A program made the position numbers and the translations under genes. DNA of 64,000 nt, taken from Methanosphaera sp. BMS. Lineage in GTDB: Archaea > Methanobacteriota > Methanobacteria > Methanobacteriales > Methanobacteriaceae. Location: positions 1,426,001-1,490,000 of the forward strand of contig NZ_CP014213.1 of the NCBI RefSeq assembly GCF_003268005.1, read 5' to 3'. This document shows, one piece after another, positions 48,885 through 58,503 of this stretch. The notes under the pieces were generated by a model that worked only from the letters and a program-made list of their open reading frames with translations, was not told where the DNA came from and searched no databases. Within the stretch, counting starts at the first letter, position 1; each line of letters starts with the position of its first letter.

Positions 48885-49820
48885 ATGAAAGAGTATATAG
48901 AACGAGTACCTATTTCCATTGGAGGGGTTATTCTTGGTATTACTGCCATGGGCAATTTATTGTACGATTATATAAGTTATAGCCGCGAGATATGTGGAAC
49001 GATTGCAGTACTGCTTGGTATCCTGGTTGTATTAAAATTAATTTACTACCCCAAATACTTCAAAAAAGACCTGAACAACCCCATTCTTGCAAGCGTTATT
49101 GCAACGTTTTCCATGGCTTTGATGCTAATAGCAAATTACATAGCACCATATATAGGATTAAAAACGGCCTACTTTATATGGATTTTTGCAATAGTATTAC
49201 ACCTGTTCTTTTTAGCAAATTACATCCAGAAATATGTACTTCACTTCAAACTGGAAAACTACACTGCGGGAAGTTTTGTTGTATTTGCGGGCGTACAAAT
49301 GATAGCCATTACGGCACCCGTATTTAAGCAGGAATTTATCGGAAGCGTTGCTTTCTGGTTTAGTTTCATATGTGTTGTATGCGTATTTATCATCGTATGT
49401 TACAGATATTTGAAAATACCAGTAGCAGGACCGGTAAAACCAATAATAGGAGTATACGGTGCACCATTTAGTCTATGTGCAGTGGGATACCTATCATCGC
49501 TTAGTCCAATCAACACATACTTTGCTGTTTCAATGTATGTAATTACAAAAGTACTCTACATTATGATAATATACAAGTTCATAACATACATCAAATATCC
49601 CATGTATCCGACATATGCAGCATACACATTTCCAGTAGTGATAAATGCCGTTACAACAATGAAACTGATGAAGTACCTGACAGGTTTGGGGATTAATGCC
49701 TCCTTGATGGAAGTGGAGTTGATTATAGAAATAGCAATATCAATAGTATTGGTGGTTCACGTATTAAGATATTTCCTGATTGTCATATTTGAAATAAAAA
49801 GTAGAGAAATGATATTATAA
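48885..49820 (+). CDS. TDT-family (TehA/SLAC1-like) membrane transporter
   Basis: A 311-residue protein with about ten helices. The opening RVPISIGGVILGITAMGNLL and later GPVKPIIGVYGAPFSLCAVGYL fit the tellurite-resistance/dicarboxylate transporter family, whose members are anion channels or C4-dicarboxylate, malate or sulfite exporters. The substrate is unknown. It starts after AAGGTAAGACAA and is monocistronic; a 275-base stretch without a gene separates it from the RNA candidate, and whether the RNA transcript continues into it is open. Confidence 0.85.
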   Translation: MKEYIERVPISIGGVILGITAMGNLLYDYISYSREICGTIAVLLGILVVLKLIYYPKYFKKDLNNPILASVIATFSMALMLIANYIAPYIGLKTAYFIWIFAIVLHLFFLANYIQKYVLHFKLENYTAGSFVVFAGVQMIAITAPVFKQEFIGSVAFWFSFICVVCVFIIVCYRYLKIPVAGPVKPIIGVYGAPFSLCAVGYLSSLSPINTYFAVSMYVITKVLYIMIIYKFITYIKYPMYPTYAAYTFPVVINAVTTMKLMKYLTGLGINASLMEVELIIEIAISIVLVVHVLRYFLIVIFEIKSREMIL

Positions 49821-49850
49821 CAAATCTCCACAGTATTTTTTTTCTTTTTT

Positions 49851-50357
49851 TTATATGAATTCAACAAGTTCATCTATGCTTTTACGGGTTGTGCCTCTAG
49901 GTTCTGCATTAGGATAACCAAGAGGTGTTAGAAGAACCGTTCTTTGATTATCATCCAATTGTAGGAATTCATTCATCACGTCTTCATGAAATGCAGCTAT
50001 GTAACATGTTCCAAGACCCAACTCTGTTGCCTCAAGGATGATATGATCCATCACGATTGTAGCGTCAATATCGGCTATGTTTTTTCCGTCCCACTTTCTT
50101 GTCCATGCAGCATCGTAGTTTGCCACGACCGCTATGATAAGTGGTGCTTCAAAAAACCAATCCCATCCTGCGACTTGTCTTAGTTTTTCTTCATGTTTTT
50201 TTGTGTCAATAACGTAAATCTTAAATGCCTGTGCATTGACTCCTGTTGGAGCTATTTGAGCTGCCTTCAGGATTTTATCAAGTTTTTCCTTTTCAACTTC
50301 CTTATCAAGGTATCCTCTTACGCTGTATCTTTTTTCCATAGTTTCCAGTACATTCAT
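49851..50357 (-). CDS. nitroreductase-family FMN protein
   Basis: A 168-residue flavoprotein. It opens ETMEKRYSVRGYLDKEV, an FMN-binding pattern (RRSVRxF type), has APTGVNAQAFKIYVI and ATELGLGTCYIAAF, and ends near TTRKSIDELV. Members reduce nitro-compounds, flavins or quinones with NAD(P)H, and some modify cofactors; the real substrate is unknown. AGGAGGACAATTAAA, located in the 3' end of the ZPR1-like gene, is its ribosome binding site, so both are cotranscribed. Confidence 0.9.
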   Translation of the reverse strand: MNVLETMEKRYSVRGYLDKEVEKEKLDKILKAAQIAPTGVNAQAFKIYVIDTKKHEEKLRQVAGWDWFFEAPLIIAVVANYDAAWTRKWDGKNIADIDATIVMDHIILEATELGLGTCYIAAFHEDVMNEFLQLDDNQRTVLLTPLGYPNAEPRGTTRKSIDELVEFI

Positions 50358-50358
50358 T

Positions 50359-50967
50359 TTAATTGTCCTCCTGATCGATTGTCGTAAACCCGGTCTTTAA
50401 AAGTGAAGCTTCCTCCGGTGTTAATATTTCTCGAGTAGCATCTTCATCATCAATTACACTATTGCCGAATGGATCTTCAAGTATCATCACTGTTTCCAAG
50501 TCTCCCATCTTGATGTTGGTGATTAACTCTATTATATTCAATGCATTTTCTTGAACATCCACGTCAATATTATCACCTTCAAGTTTAATGGCTCGGATTA
50601 CGGCCTCTTCAAATCGGGATAGTATTCCCTCTACATTTGACACGTATCCCTGTGATTTTGGTCCCGGTTCTACCTTTATACCCAACTCAGGTATTGTTAT
50701 TGTAGCCGTCTGACTTTTAGCAACACGTGTACTTAATTTATCGCTGCTTATAGTCAAGGTGTAACGTGAGGGGTCATTCTGTTCCAGTGAGATGTTATCT
50801 GATTCCTGGTATCCGCAGTTTGTACAGTATACTGACGTTTCCAGTATGTCCCCGAAGTAGGGTATGTTTTCGGTTATGTTCTTTACTTCCAGTGTTTTTT
50901 TGGCACCACATACCGGACAATCAGACAACATTACCTCCGGTTCTTTAAGATTATTTTCATCAAACAT
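50359..50967 (-). CDS. ZPR1-like zinc-finger protein
   Basis: A 202-residue protein. An N-terminal four-Cys finger, CPVCGAKKT ... VYCTNCGYQ (about 17-53), is followed by the ZPR1 beta-domain with [21 protein letters not shown] and a helical segment [17 protein letters not shown]. Eukaryotic ZPR1 has two such units and binds elongation factor eEF1A as a folding chaperone; archaeal versions have one. Its start overlaps the stop of the kinase gene by one base, and a GGAGGAAAGATA site lies before the ATG. Confidence 0.9.
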   Translation of the reverse strand: MFDENNLKEPEVMLSDCPVCGAKKTLEVKNITENIPYFGDILETSVYCTNCGYQESDNISLEQNDPSRYTLTISSDKLSTRVAKSQTATITIPELGIKVEPGPKSQGYVSNVEGILSRFEEAVIRAIKLEGDNIDVDVQENALNIIELITNIKMGDLETVMILEDPFGNSVIDDEDATREILTPEEASLLKTGFTTIDQEDN

Positions 50968-51938
50968 TATCTTTCCTCCATGTCCATTATCAATTTTTTA
51001 TCATACAACAATCCATGTTCCTTAAACTCATCTATTATCCTGTTTAGTTTATCCTCATCGGGAGCACAGATGGTATGACTATGCACATTATTTGATAGTT
51101 CATATAACGTTTCTAGAGATTGTTTATCCTTAATGTCATTGTGTATTTGATATAGGAATTTCTTTGTATTTTCATCATCATCATAATTTGATATTACTCT
51201 TTTCAATGGTTCCTTGAATTCAGGTATATAATATGATATATCAGTAACTCTTCCACCATATTTTGTAATAATCTGTCTTTCCAACTCTATTTGATCAACC
51301 GTATGTTTTAGAAATACCTCTTTTTTAACTTCATGAATATACTGCATTATCTTGTTTACTGCATTGTTCATATCCTGATTGTCTATTACAGGAATATTCA
51401 ATTTATTGGCTTTTCTTATTAAATCATCGTTTATTACTCTGTTTTCTTCAAAGTAATCGAGTTGTTTTCCACCACGTTTAATCTCGATTGCCCGTTTTAT
51501 GAATCGTTTCTGATGCTCTTCACGGTCAATGGTCAGTATGAAAAAGAATACCTTTGCATTATCGGCAAACTGTTCTATGTCAATTAATCCGGGAACAAGA
51601 TGAACTCCCTCTATCACAATAGAATCATTATCCTTTATGGACCTTTTTATCACATTTTCTATTGCGGGTATTACAAAGGAGGCGTGTTCTTCAAATCCTG
51701 CCTCTATTAGCTTATCCCTACTTTCATAATTGGATTTATCCCGTAGTGTTGAATATGCATTGTATGATGAGCTGTGTAGTGTTGGTGCATAGTCACTACC
51801 AATTATTCCCCTTACGATTTCCCTGATAAAATCGGATTCTATCAAATATTTTATCTGAAGTTTGTTCGATATTTCCGAGGCTATTGTTGACTTTCCAATA
51901 CCTGATGCAGAACCTATTAAAATTACATATGGCTTCAT
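50967..51938 (-). CDS. P-loop kinase related to 2-phosphoglycerate kinase
   Basis: A 323-residue protein. It opens PYVILIGSASGIGKSTIASE with Walker A GSASGIGKST; then come IESDFIREIVRG, DSIVIEGVHLVPGL and a REEHQKRFIKRA lid-like helix. This matches 2-phosphoglycerate kinase-like proteins of methanogens, where the enzyme makes 2,3-bisphosphoglycerate on the way to cyclic 2,3-diphosphoglycerate. No ATP-cone precedes the kinase here. The last 120 residues are of unknown fold. The substrate is therefore uncertain. GATGTGATTTT lies before the ATG; it heads the operon kinase-ZPR1-nitroreductase. Confidence 0.82.
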   Translation of the reverse strand: MKPYVILIGSASGIGKSTIASEISNKLQIKYLIESDFIREIVRGIIGSDYAPTLHSSSYNAYSTLRDKSNYESRDKLIEAGFEEHASFVIPAIENVIKRSIKDNDSIVIEGVHLVPGLIDIEQFADNAKVFFFILTIDREEHQKRFIKRAIEIKRGGKQLDYFEENRVINDDLIRKANKLNIPVIDNQDMNNAVNKIMQYIHEVKKEVFLKHTVDQIELERQIITKYGGRVTDISYYIPEFKEPLKRVISNYDDDENTKKFLYQIHNDIKDKQSLETLYELSNNVHSHTICAPDEDKLNRIIDEFKEHGLLYDKKLIMDMEER

Positions 51939-52111
51939 AAAATCACATCAATACTTATAATGATATTTTTAAAGTAACTATAATTAATATTTTTTTATTT
52001 CATTGTTGTGAAAAAATAGAAAAAACATTTTCAATAAATAGGGATAAAAGCAAGCGAATTGGATTAAATGAGGAGATTATATTTAAAAAAATGGTGGGAT
52101 GTGAAATAATA

Positions 52112-52789
52112 TTATACTATTTCCACATCTACTTTTTTACCTTTGATTTTTGGTAGTGTGATTGTTAAAACATAATCATCGAATGATGCCTTAACTTCCT
52201 GAATATCAACTTCTACCGGTAAAAGTATTATGTTTTTGGTTTTACCAGAGCATCTTTCCCTTCTTAATATTTTAACATTTTCCTCTGATTCATATTCATC
52301 TGGGAAGTCTACTTCTATTTCAATTGATTCATTGGACATTTTCACATTTATTGCATCTTTTGTTACTCTTGGTAAGTCGACTTTAACCACTAAGTCATCT
52401 TCATAGTCCAACATATCAACTGATGGTTTTTTAGTTTTGTATTCATCGAGTATTTGATTCCAATCACTTTGTTTGCTTTTTAATGTTGCTACAACATCGT
52501 TTAACATTTTTTCTGCCATGTTTTTGGTTTCTTCTACTGTTTCTTTGCCGTAAACTTTGTAGTCAAAATTTTTTTTATCTTCTGTGGTGTCTTCTTCAGA
52601 TTCACATTCACAATCCTCTTCAGTTTTAGCACCACATTCACATTCTTCTTCGGATTCCTCTTCACATTCACATTCTTCTTCTGTTTCAGCCCCACATTCA
52701 CATGTTGTTGTTTCTTCTTCATCGATAGCTTCTTCAACTACTTTTTCTTCTTTGTGATCTTCTTTTGAATCTACATATACGTTTGACAT
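52112..52789 (-). CDS. small heat-shock protein (Hsp20) with a Cys-rich acidic tail
   Basis: A 225-residue protein. Residues about 118-225 are an alpha-crystallin domain (DYEDDLVVKVDLPRVTKDAI, then SIEIEVDFPDE and VEVDIQEVKASFDDYVLTIT then LPK). Ahead of it is an unusual acidic tail with four tandem decapeptides, each opening CxC: Cys pairs at 30/32, 40/42, 50/52 and 60/62. Such regular CxC units could bind a metal or react to oxidation. sHSPs hold unfolding proteins. The tail is absent in typical archaeal Hsp20 proteins. AAGGACTGATTATA precedes the start. It stands alone. Confidence 0.9.
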   Translation of the reverse strand: MSNVYVDSKEDHKEEKVVEEAIDEEETTTCECGAETEEECECEEESEEECECGAKTEEDCECESEEDTTEDKKNFDYKVYGKETVEETKNMAEKMLNDVVATLKSKQSDWNQILDEYKTKKPSVDMLDYEDDLVVKVDLPRVTKDAINVKMSNESIEIEVDFPDEYESEENVKILRRERCSGKTKNIILLPVEVDIQEVKASFDDYVLTITLPKIKGKKVDVEIV

Positions 52790-53185
52790 TATAATCAGTC
52801 CTTTATCAAATTAATTTTTAAAGTATTATTTTTAATATAATTTTTTATTATATATTTAATAATTAGTAACTTCATATAATAAAGCTTTCTAAATTTATCC
52901 AAACATAAAAGTATTTAAAAAATAGCAAATAATAAATTATTTCTTAAAATAAGAACAAACAAAGGATAATTACGACAATAAAATTATTATACCCCCATAT
53001 TCATCAAAAACTATTCATCAGAATACCGATTTGAATTATAAATTCGAATCAAAATAGTATTAATTTTTTGGAGGATGATTAAATAAACAATATCCATATA
53101 ACACGAAAAGAAATAATTGGGAAAAATAGAAAATAAAAATATTAAGGAAATATCTGAAAAAAAAGAAAAATCATATTTTACATAA
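52790..53185. other. AT-rich region upstream of the heat-shock gene
   Basis: The left part carries the hsp20 promoter, with a TATA-like AAATATATAATAAAA (minus strand, near 52850). GATTTGAATT (53028-53037) pairs with AATTCGAATC (53041-53050), ten pairs with one G-T wobble, possibly the terminator of NOG1 or a heat-shock control element. An open frame crossing this area on the minus strand (53011-53235) overlaps NOG1 and has no ribosome site; I do not call it. Confidence 0.5.
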
Positions 53186-54226
53186 TTACTTGTTTTCCAG
53201 TTCGGCAAGATATCTTTCAAATTCATCATCCACATCGGTGGATTCCTTGGCTATATCTTCTATTACATTTTTGATTTCTTGTATCTGTGAATAGTTGCTG
53301 ATACTTGTCTTGAATATAGGATCATCTATTTTTTGTGAATATTCATCTATCACATCTTCATTTTCAAGCAGGTCCGTCTTGTTGAATAGACATATCATTG
53401 GAGTTTCGAATACCTTTTTAATCTCCTCATATAATAGGAATTGATTTTCCATTAAAAATCCTGATGTTTCTGATGGATCGAATATGTATATGATTATATT
53501 ACCCAGATGTTCCAATGCAGCTATAGCATTCAATTCTATCTCGTTCATGTCATTTATTGAACGATCAAGTAATCCAGGCGTATCTATAATCTGATATTGT
53601 CTCCAGTTCATTTCATAGTTTCCTATCTGTAAACCCTGCGTTGTGAATGGATAGTTTGCCACCTTAGGACTTGCATCGGTGATGTTGTTTAATAAAGTGG
53701 ATTTTCCCACATTTGGAAATCCTGCTATGACAACCCTTACAGCATCAAAGTTGATGTTGGGCATGTTTTTTAGTTCCCGTTTTGCAAAGTCCAAAAAGTC
53801 GAGTTCATCCTCTATCCTGTTTACTACTGATGCTATTCTACCGAATGCTTCCTTACGTATAGGTATTGCACTTAATGAATCCGATTTTCTAATTTTTGTA
53901 GTGTATTGTGCTTCTATCTGTTTAAGTACACCAAGTGCCCAGTAAACCGCTCCCAGTGAATGCTTATACTGATCTACCCCTACAACTATGTCAATATAAT
54001 CCTGATAAAACTCAGGTAACTCCTCAATTATAGGCGTTTCAGTTATAATCCTATTTAATGTAGCGTTTATCGTTTCACATGCTGTTTGAACACGTACCTC
54101 CTCTATACGCATTCCCTTTACACGTCCATGTAACTTTGTACTTCTTACTTTAGAAGCCGCCTTACTTGCCCTGTTAAATCCCTTATCTATCAATTCATCA
54201 GGAGTTGGTATTTGCGGTAATTTCAT
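53186..54226 (-). CDS. NOG1-like GTPase
   Basis: A 346-residue GTPase. An N-terminal helical domain (KLPQIPTPDELIDKGFNRAS) precedes the GTPase core with G1 GFPNVGKST (about 168), G3 DTPGLLD and G4 NKTD. This is the archaeal form of NOG1, which acts in large-ribosomal-subunit assembly. It is shorter than the eukaryotic protein because it lacks its C-terminal extension. TAGGAGGAGATAAT lies before the ATG. It follows AMMECR1 and TldD genes by 35 bases in one operon. Confidence 0.93.
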   Translation of the reverse strand: MKLPQIPTPDELIDKGFNRASKAASKVRSTKLHGRVKGMRIEEVRVQTACETINATLNRIITETPIIEELPEFYQDYIDIVVGVDQYKHSLGAVYWALGVLKQIEAQYTTKIRKSDSLSAIPIRKEAFGRIASVVNRIEDELDFLDFAKRELKNMPNINFDAVRVVIAGFPNVGKSTLLNNITDASPKVANYPFTTQGLQIGNYEMNWRQYQIIDTPGLLDRSINDMNEIELNAIAALEHLGNIIIYIFDPSETSGFLMENQFLLYEEIKKVFETPMICLFNKTDLLENEDVIDEYSQKIDDPIFKTSISNYSQIQEIKNVIEDIAKESTDVDDEFERYLAELENK

Positions 54227-54261
54227 ATTATCTCCTCCTATCGTTTTTATCTTTAAATAAA

Positions 54262-54831
54262 TTATTCATTGATTATTTGTGCCTGGAAATTATATAATAC
54301 GCAATCATCATCCATCCATGAATCAGATGGCAGTCCTGCCTTATAGCAAAGGTTTGTCAAATATTCCTCAATATTCCAGTTTTGTTCTGTTGCAACTTGT
54401 GGTAGAAACAAACCCCTGTTATATCCTTTTTCTATTATCAGTCCATCAACGCCCAATTCTATCTTTGAAAGGTACTCTTCATAGTTATCCACAATTATTC
54501 TTTGTGGCTTGGTTAGTACACTTATCTCCACTTCAATATCAGGGTATTCGTCTTTTGTTAATGGGTTGAATCTTGGGTCATCAAATGCCGCCGCCAATGA
54601 TACGTCAAGCAGTGCATCTATCAATTTTTCATACGGTTCAGGATAACCTATACATCCACGTAGTGAATTGTTCTTGTTTAAGGTTACGAAAACTCCCAAT
54701 TTTTCATTGAATACATCTGGTAATACATATTCACAGTTGTATGTCTCATCATTCAAAATGGATAGAATATTTTCCCTGACAATTTTTAGAGCCAACTTTC
54801 CTTCATCGGCTGTCAGTACATCTTTTTTCAT
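54262..54831 (-). CDS. AMMECR1-family protein
   Basis: About 189 residues. The hallmark LRGCIGY is in SLRGCIGYPEPYEKLIDAL, followed by AAAFDDPRFNPLTKDEY and GVDGLIIEKGYNRGLFLPQV. The family is universal in archaea and eukaryotes; its reaction is unknown, although LRGCIGY suggests a catalytic or binding pocket. An in-frame GTG upstream overlaps the tldD gene; ATG 54831 is better placed after GGTGGAG, and the TldD stop lies just before it. Confidence 0.9.
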   Translation of the reverse strand: MKKDVLTADEGKLALKIVRENILSILNDETYNCEYVLPDVFNEKLGVFVTLNKNNSLRGCIGYPEPYEKLIDALLDVSLAAAFDDPRFNPLTKDEYPDIEVEISVLTKPQRIIVDNYEEYLSKIELGVDGLIIEKGYNRGLFLPQVATEQNWNIEEYLTNLCYKAGLPSDSWMDDDCVLYNFQAQIINE

Positions 54832-54832
54832 T

Positions 54833-56206
54833 CTACTGTGCTCCACCGACTGTTGCTTTACTTACTCTTATGTGTGGTCCACCGTCACCTACAGGTACTG
54901 TTTGACCGTCTTTTCCACAGAATCCTACATTCAACTTGAAGTCAGACCCTACTGCATCCACGTTGTTTAATATGTCCAATGTACTTCCTGAAAGTGATAC
55001 GTCACGTAGATGTGTTGATAATTCACCATTTTCTATTTTATATGCTTCCACTGCATTGAATTGGAAGATTCCTTTACCTGTATCCACCTGTCCGCCACGT
55101 GAACCTTTAAGATATATTCCTTCATCCATATCCTCTATCATTTCATCAAATGATGAATCACCTGGTTTTATGTATGTGTTACTCATACGTACCAGAGGCT
55201 GGTTTTTTATACTGCTTCTTGCATTTCCACTTGATTCCAATCCTAATTTCTTTGCACTTTCCCTGGAGCTTAATACTGTTTTTAAGACCCCATTTTCAAC
55301 CAGTACGTTCTTGTTTGAATTTGATCCTTCAACATCATATGCAAAATGTCCAAATCCATCTTTTCTTGTAGCGTCATCCACAACGGTAATTAATTCAGAA
55401 CCTATCTTTTGACCGATTTTATCCTTCAGTATTGAATCGTTTCTAAGTATGATATCCGCTTCGGATGCATGCCCTAATGCTTCATGGATAAATACTCCAG
55501 TTAGTTCCGGATCGAATATTACGGGAAAATCCCCTGATGGTGCCTGTTTTGCATCAAGCAAACTTAATGCCTTTTCGGATATTCTTCTTCCGAAACTTTC
55601 CAGGTCTGAGTTTTCTATCAGTTCAAATCCCTGTACTCCACCTATACTTTCATGTCCGAATTGCATTACCTGTCCATTGTCCGCTACAGAATTCATGGAT
55701 AGTACTATTCTGTTATTTTCTGATTGGATATTGGTTCCGTCAGTACTTAAGAGTATTGAGTTGGATTGTGATTCAGAAAAGGAGATGTTTGTACTAACTA
55801 TTCCGTCAAGTTTTGCTGCATCATCGGCTTCTTTTATTAGGTTTATTTTATCCTCGATTGTTAAATCCTCAATCTGTATTTTTGCATTTGTTTTTACACG
55901 ATCTTCATTGGCTTTGGTTTGGGATAGTTCCACATCACTTGATAATTGATTAGCAAGCATTGTTGCCTTATCGGCCGCTTCTTGAACTTTATTGATATCT
56001 GTTGTATATGCAAATCCCCAAGCACCGTTTTGCAATACTCTTATTCCTATTGAAAAATCGTTTCCAGTATCTACATTGTCAATCTTACTATCTTTCATGA
56101 CTATTGAATTGTTTATTGATTCACCTGCCCTGATATCAGCATAATCCACCGTATTTTCCAGTTTTTTCAGGACACTATGAAAGATATCTTCATCTAATTG
56201 AGTCAT
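54833..56206 (-). CDS. tldD: TldD/PmbA-family metalloprotease
   Basis: A 457-residue protein. FIHEALGHASEADI (about 238) has the HExxxH zinc site of TldD; later blocks are GSRGGQVDTGKGIFQFNA and GFCGKDGQTVPVGDGGPHIR. Bacterial TldD/TldE degrade peptides such as the CcdA antitoxin and mature microcin B17; archaeal members cleave small peptides. A partner TldE is not in the window. AAAAGGGAGC lies before the start. It leads an operon with AMMECR1 and NOG1. Confidence 0.92.
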   Translation of the reverse strand: MTQLDEDIFHSVLKKLENTVDYADIRAGESINNSIVMKDSKIDNVDTGNDFSIGIRVLQNGAWGFAYTTDINKVQEAADKATMLANQLSSDVELSQTKANEDRVKTNAKIQIEDLTIEDKINLIKEADDAAKLDGIVSTNISFSESQSNSILLSTDGTNIQSENNRIVLSMNSVADNGQVMQFGHESIGGVQGFELIENSDLESFGRRISEKALSLLDAKQAPSGDFPVIFDPELTGVFIHEALGHASEADIILRNDSILKDKIGQKIGSELITVVDDATRKDGFGHFAYDVEGSNSNKNVLVENGVLKTVLSSRESAKKLGLESSGNARSSIKNQPLVRMSNTYIKPGDSSFDEMIEDMDEGIYLKGSRGGQVDTGKGIFQFNAVEAYKIENGELSTHLRDVSLSGSTLDILNNVDAVGSDFKLNVGFCGKDGQTVPVGDGGPHIRVSKATVGGAQ

Positions 56207-56478
56207 ATTACTTGCTCCCTTTTATTGTGTTAGTTAATGATTAATGAGAATTAGTAAAATCATAATTTTACATTATTATACTGTATATAATATTTACTTT
56301 TTATAGTATATTATCTTTGTGGAAAAAGAGAATCAAGTTAAAATAAGACTTTAATCATCAGAGAGAATTATTAAAATTATCCAAATGGTTACTTTGTATT
56401 TGTCAAGTTTTAAAAAGAGTCGAATTGTAATAATTTATGAAAAGATTTAAAAGAAAAATGTGAAAGAAAGATAGAAAA

Positions 56479-57315
56479 TCATAATTTATCTTTCAAAGCA
56501 GTGTATGCTTGTCCCACAGTTAATGGATAACCATTAGAGAGGGTTAATATATCATTATCATCGAATTTTTCAAATAATTGCCCAATCCAAGGTAATCTTA
56601 AATCTGCTTTGTCGATAACTTCAGTATCCGTAAATACTTCACGACAATTACCTTGTTTTATTATTTCACCAAATCTTAATACACTTATGTTATCAGAGTA
56701 CATTGGTACTAAATCAACATCATGTGTTGAGATAATGATTGTCATACCATCATCATTCAAATCATATAATAATTGCATTATATCTGATGCTCCGTTAGGA
56801 TCAAGTCCACTTGTAGGTTCATCCAATACCATTATTTTTGGTTGCATTGACAATATACCTGCAATTGCTACACGTTTCTTTTGTCCTCCACTAAGATGGT
56901 GTGGTGCTTTTTGTGCATAATCAGACATACCCACTACTTCCAATGCATGTTGTGTACGTCTTTTTACTTCTTCTTCATCCAATCCCATATTCATAGGACC
57001 AAATGCAACATCTTCAAATACTGTTGGTGCAAATAATTGATCATCAGGGTTTTGGAATACTACTCCAACTTTTGTCCTTGCTTCGAGTAAACTTTTTTTG
57101 TCATATTCTAAAGTTTTTCCTTCAATTTCAATCGTTCCGCTTGTAGGTTGAATTATACCATTGAAGTGTAAAAAGAAAGTACTTTTTCCTGCACCGTTAG
57201 GACCAAGAATTGAAATCATTTGTCCTTCTTCTACTTTGAAATTTATTCCCCTAATAGCATGGGTTCCATCCGGGTAATCATAAACTAAATCCTTAGCTTC
57301 TAAAATAACTGTCAT
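56479..57315 (-). CDS. cbiO: cobalt/nickel ECF transporter ATPase CbiO
   Basis: About 278 residues. ABC ATPase with Walker A GPNGAGKST, Q-loop FQNPDDQLFAPTV, signature LSGGQKKR, Walker B IMVLDEPTSGLDP and a switch HD (STHDVDLV). A C-terminal segment of about 60 residues follows as in CbiO. It hydrolyses ATP to drive metal uptake together with CbiQ, CbiM and CbiN encoded upstream. ATG 57315 follows GGAGGATATT, which lies inside the slightly longer open frame. Confidence 0.93.
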   Translation of the reverse strand: MTVILEAKDLVYDYPDGTHAIRGINFKVEEGQMISILGPNGAGKSTFFLHFNGIIQPTSGTIEIEGKTLEYDKKSLLEARTKVGVVFQNPDDQLFAPTVFEDVAFGPMNMGLDEEEVKRRTQHALEVVGMSDYAQKAPHHLSGGQKKRVAIAGILSMQPKIMVLDEPTSGLDPNGASDIMQLLYDLNDDGMTIIISTHDVDLVPMYSDNISVLRFGEIIKQGNCREVFTDTEVIDKADLRLPWIGQLFEKFDDNDILTLSNGYPLTVGQAYTALKDKL

Positions 57316-57367
57316 AATATCCTCCATATAATTTTTTTTTATTTTAACAAATAATCATCAATATAAG

Positions 57368-58165
57368 TTATACTGGAAATATATTTGTTGAACCTGTTAT
57401 AATAATTCCACATATTACTAATCCAAAGAAGATTAACAATAATATCCAATTTTTTATTGGAACATTCCTGATTGAATCTCCACTTTGAACCATATTTAAA
57501 CGTCCATTATATCCTCTTGAAGCTAAAGCGTTATAGGAAACTTCTCCTTGTTCCCATGTTCTGATGAAAACCATACCTGCAAGAGATGCTAGACAATTCA
57601 TCCAACTCATATAGTTGTGATAACCTAATCTGGTCTTTTGTGAATTATACATTGTTGCTGTTACATCTAAGAATAAAAATATGTATCTGTACATCAATAT
57701 TGCCAAATCTGTTACTACCTGCGGTACATGCAAATCATGGAACAATGCAAATATCCTGTTCATAGGTGTTGTCAATATCAGTACTGCTAATGCTGATACT
57801 CCACCCAATACTCTGAATAATATCAATATTCCTTGATTGGCTCCTTGTGCAGATATACCCAATCCTAAAAATCCAAAATCAATTACTTTATCTCCAGCAC
57901 CCAATAATGCCAGCAAGATTACAGACAATATAGCAAATCCTGATGGTATTGCCATGAAGGTCAAATAGAATGTCGCTGATATTTTTGCCTTATATAATAT
58001 GACAATAGTACAAAATATGAATATCAGGAAAGGTACTATTGGAGATTGTGTTAGTAAATTTAAGATTAGTGTCACTATTGCAAAAATAGATTTATAGTAA
58101 ATATTTGTATCAGTCAATGCGTTATGCATTGTATAATGATCTAAAGTATCTTCAAAAATTGACAT
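57368..58165 (-). CDS. cbiQ: cobalt/nickel ECF transporter transmembrane subunit CbiQ
   Basis: A 265-residue protein with about five helices. The conserved coupling motifs are YRYIFLFLDVTATMYNSQKTR and ALASRGYNG (an A-x-x-x-R-G motif), which contact the ATPase. It links the CbiM/CbiN substrate unit to CbiO. AGGGAGATATT lies directly before the ATG. Gaps of about 40-50 bases separate it from its neighbours in the operon. Confidence 0.93.
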   Translation of the reverse strand: MSIFEDTLDHYTMHNALTDTNIYYKSIFAIVTLILNLLTQSPIVPFLIFIFCTIVILYKAKISATFYLTFMAIPSGFAILSVILLALLGAGDKVIDFGFLGLGISAQGANQGILILFRVLGGVSALAVLILTTPMNRIFALFHDLHVPQVVTDLAILMYRYIFLFLDVTATMYNSQKTRLGYHNYMSWMNCLASLAGMVFIRTWEQGEVSYNALASRGYNGRLNMVQSGDSIRNVPIKNWILLLIFFGLVICGIIITGSTNIFPV

Positions 58166-58205
58166 AATATCTCCCTAAAAAAAATAAAAAAAAGAATAAA
58201 CTAAA

Positions 58206-58502
58206 TTATTCTTTTTTAGCTTTGTTTCCTCCATGCCAGAATCCAAAGATATAACCAATGATTATACCACCGATTGCTGCTTGGAGACAGAATAAAAGAC
58301 TTTCGATTTCGCCACTAGGTGGTTCCCATGGAGAGGAAGCCCAAATTTCATAGTCTGGGTTGTTTTCTTCAATAATTTCTCCACCTTGATCGTCGGTTCC
58401 ACCGAAGTAACCGTCGTCTTCACCGTGACCATTATAAATAACCAAAGGAGCGATTATCAAAATAGCCACTATAATTAGTAGTACTATGTTTTTCATATCC
58501 AT
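58206..58502 (-). CDS. cbiN: cobalt transport accessory protein CbiN
   Basis: A 98-residue protein with one N-terminal and one C-terminal helix around an outside loop. The loop reads YFGGTDDQGGEIIEENNPDYE and the second helix ESLLFCLQAAIGGIIIGYIFG, both typical of CbiN. CbiN triggers metal insertion into CbiM. GGAG lies 9-10 bases upstream, inside the 3' end of cbiM, from which it is separated by a single base. Confidence 0.92.
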   Translation of the reverse strand: MDMKNIVLLIIVAILIIAPLVIYNGHGEDDGYFGGTDDQGGEIIEENNPDYEIWASSPWEPPSGEIESLLFCLQAAIGGIIIGYIFGFWHGGNKAKKE

Positions 58503-58503
58503 T

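Noticed and set aside
53011-53235. 74-codon open frame on the minus strand downstream of NOG1
   Set aside because: It overlaps the end of NOG1 on the same strand, has no ribosome binding site, and its composition (Phe/Ile/Tyr-rich) is what AT-rich non-coding DNA gives.
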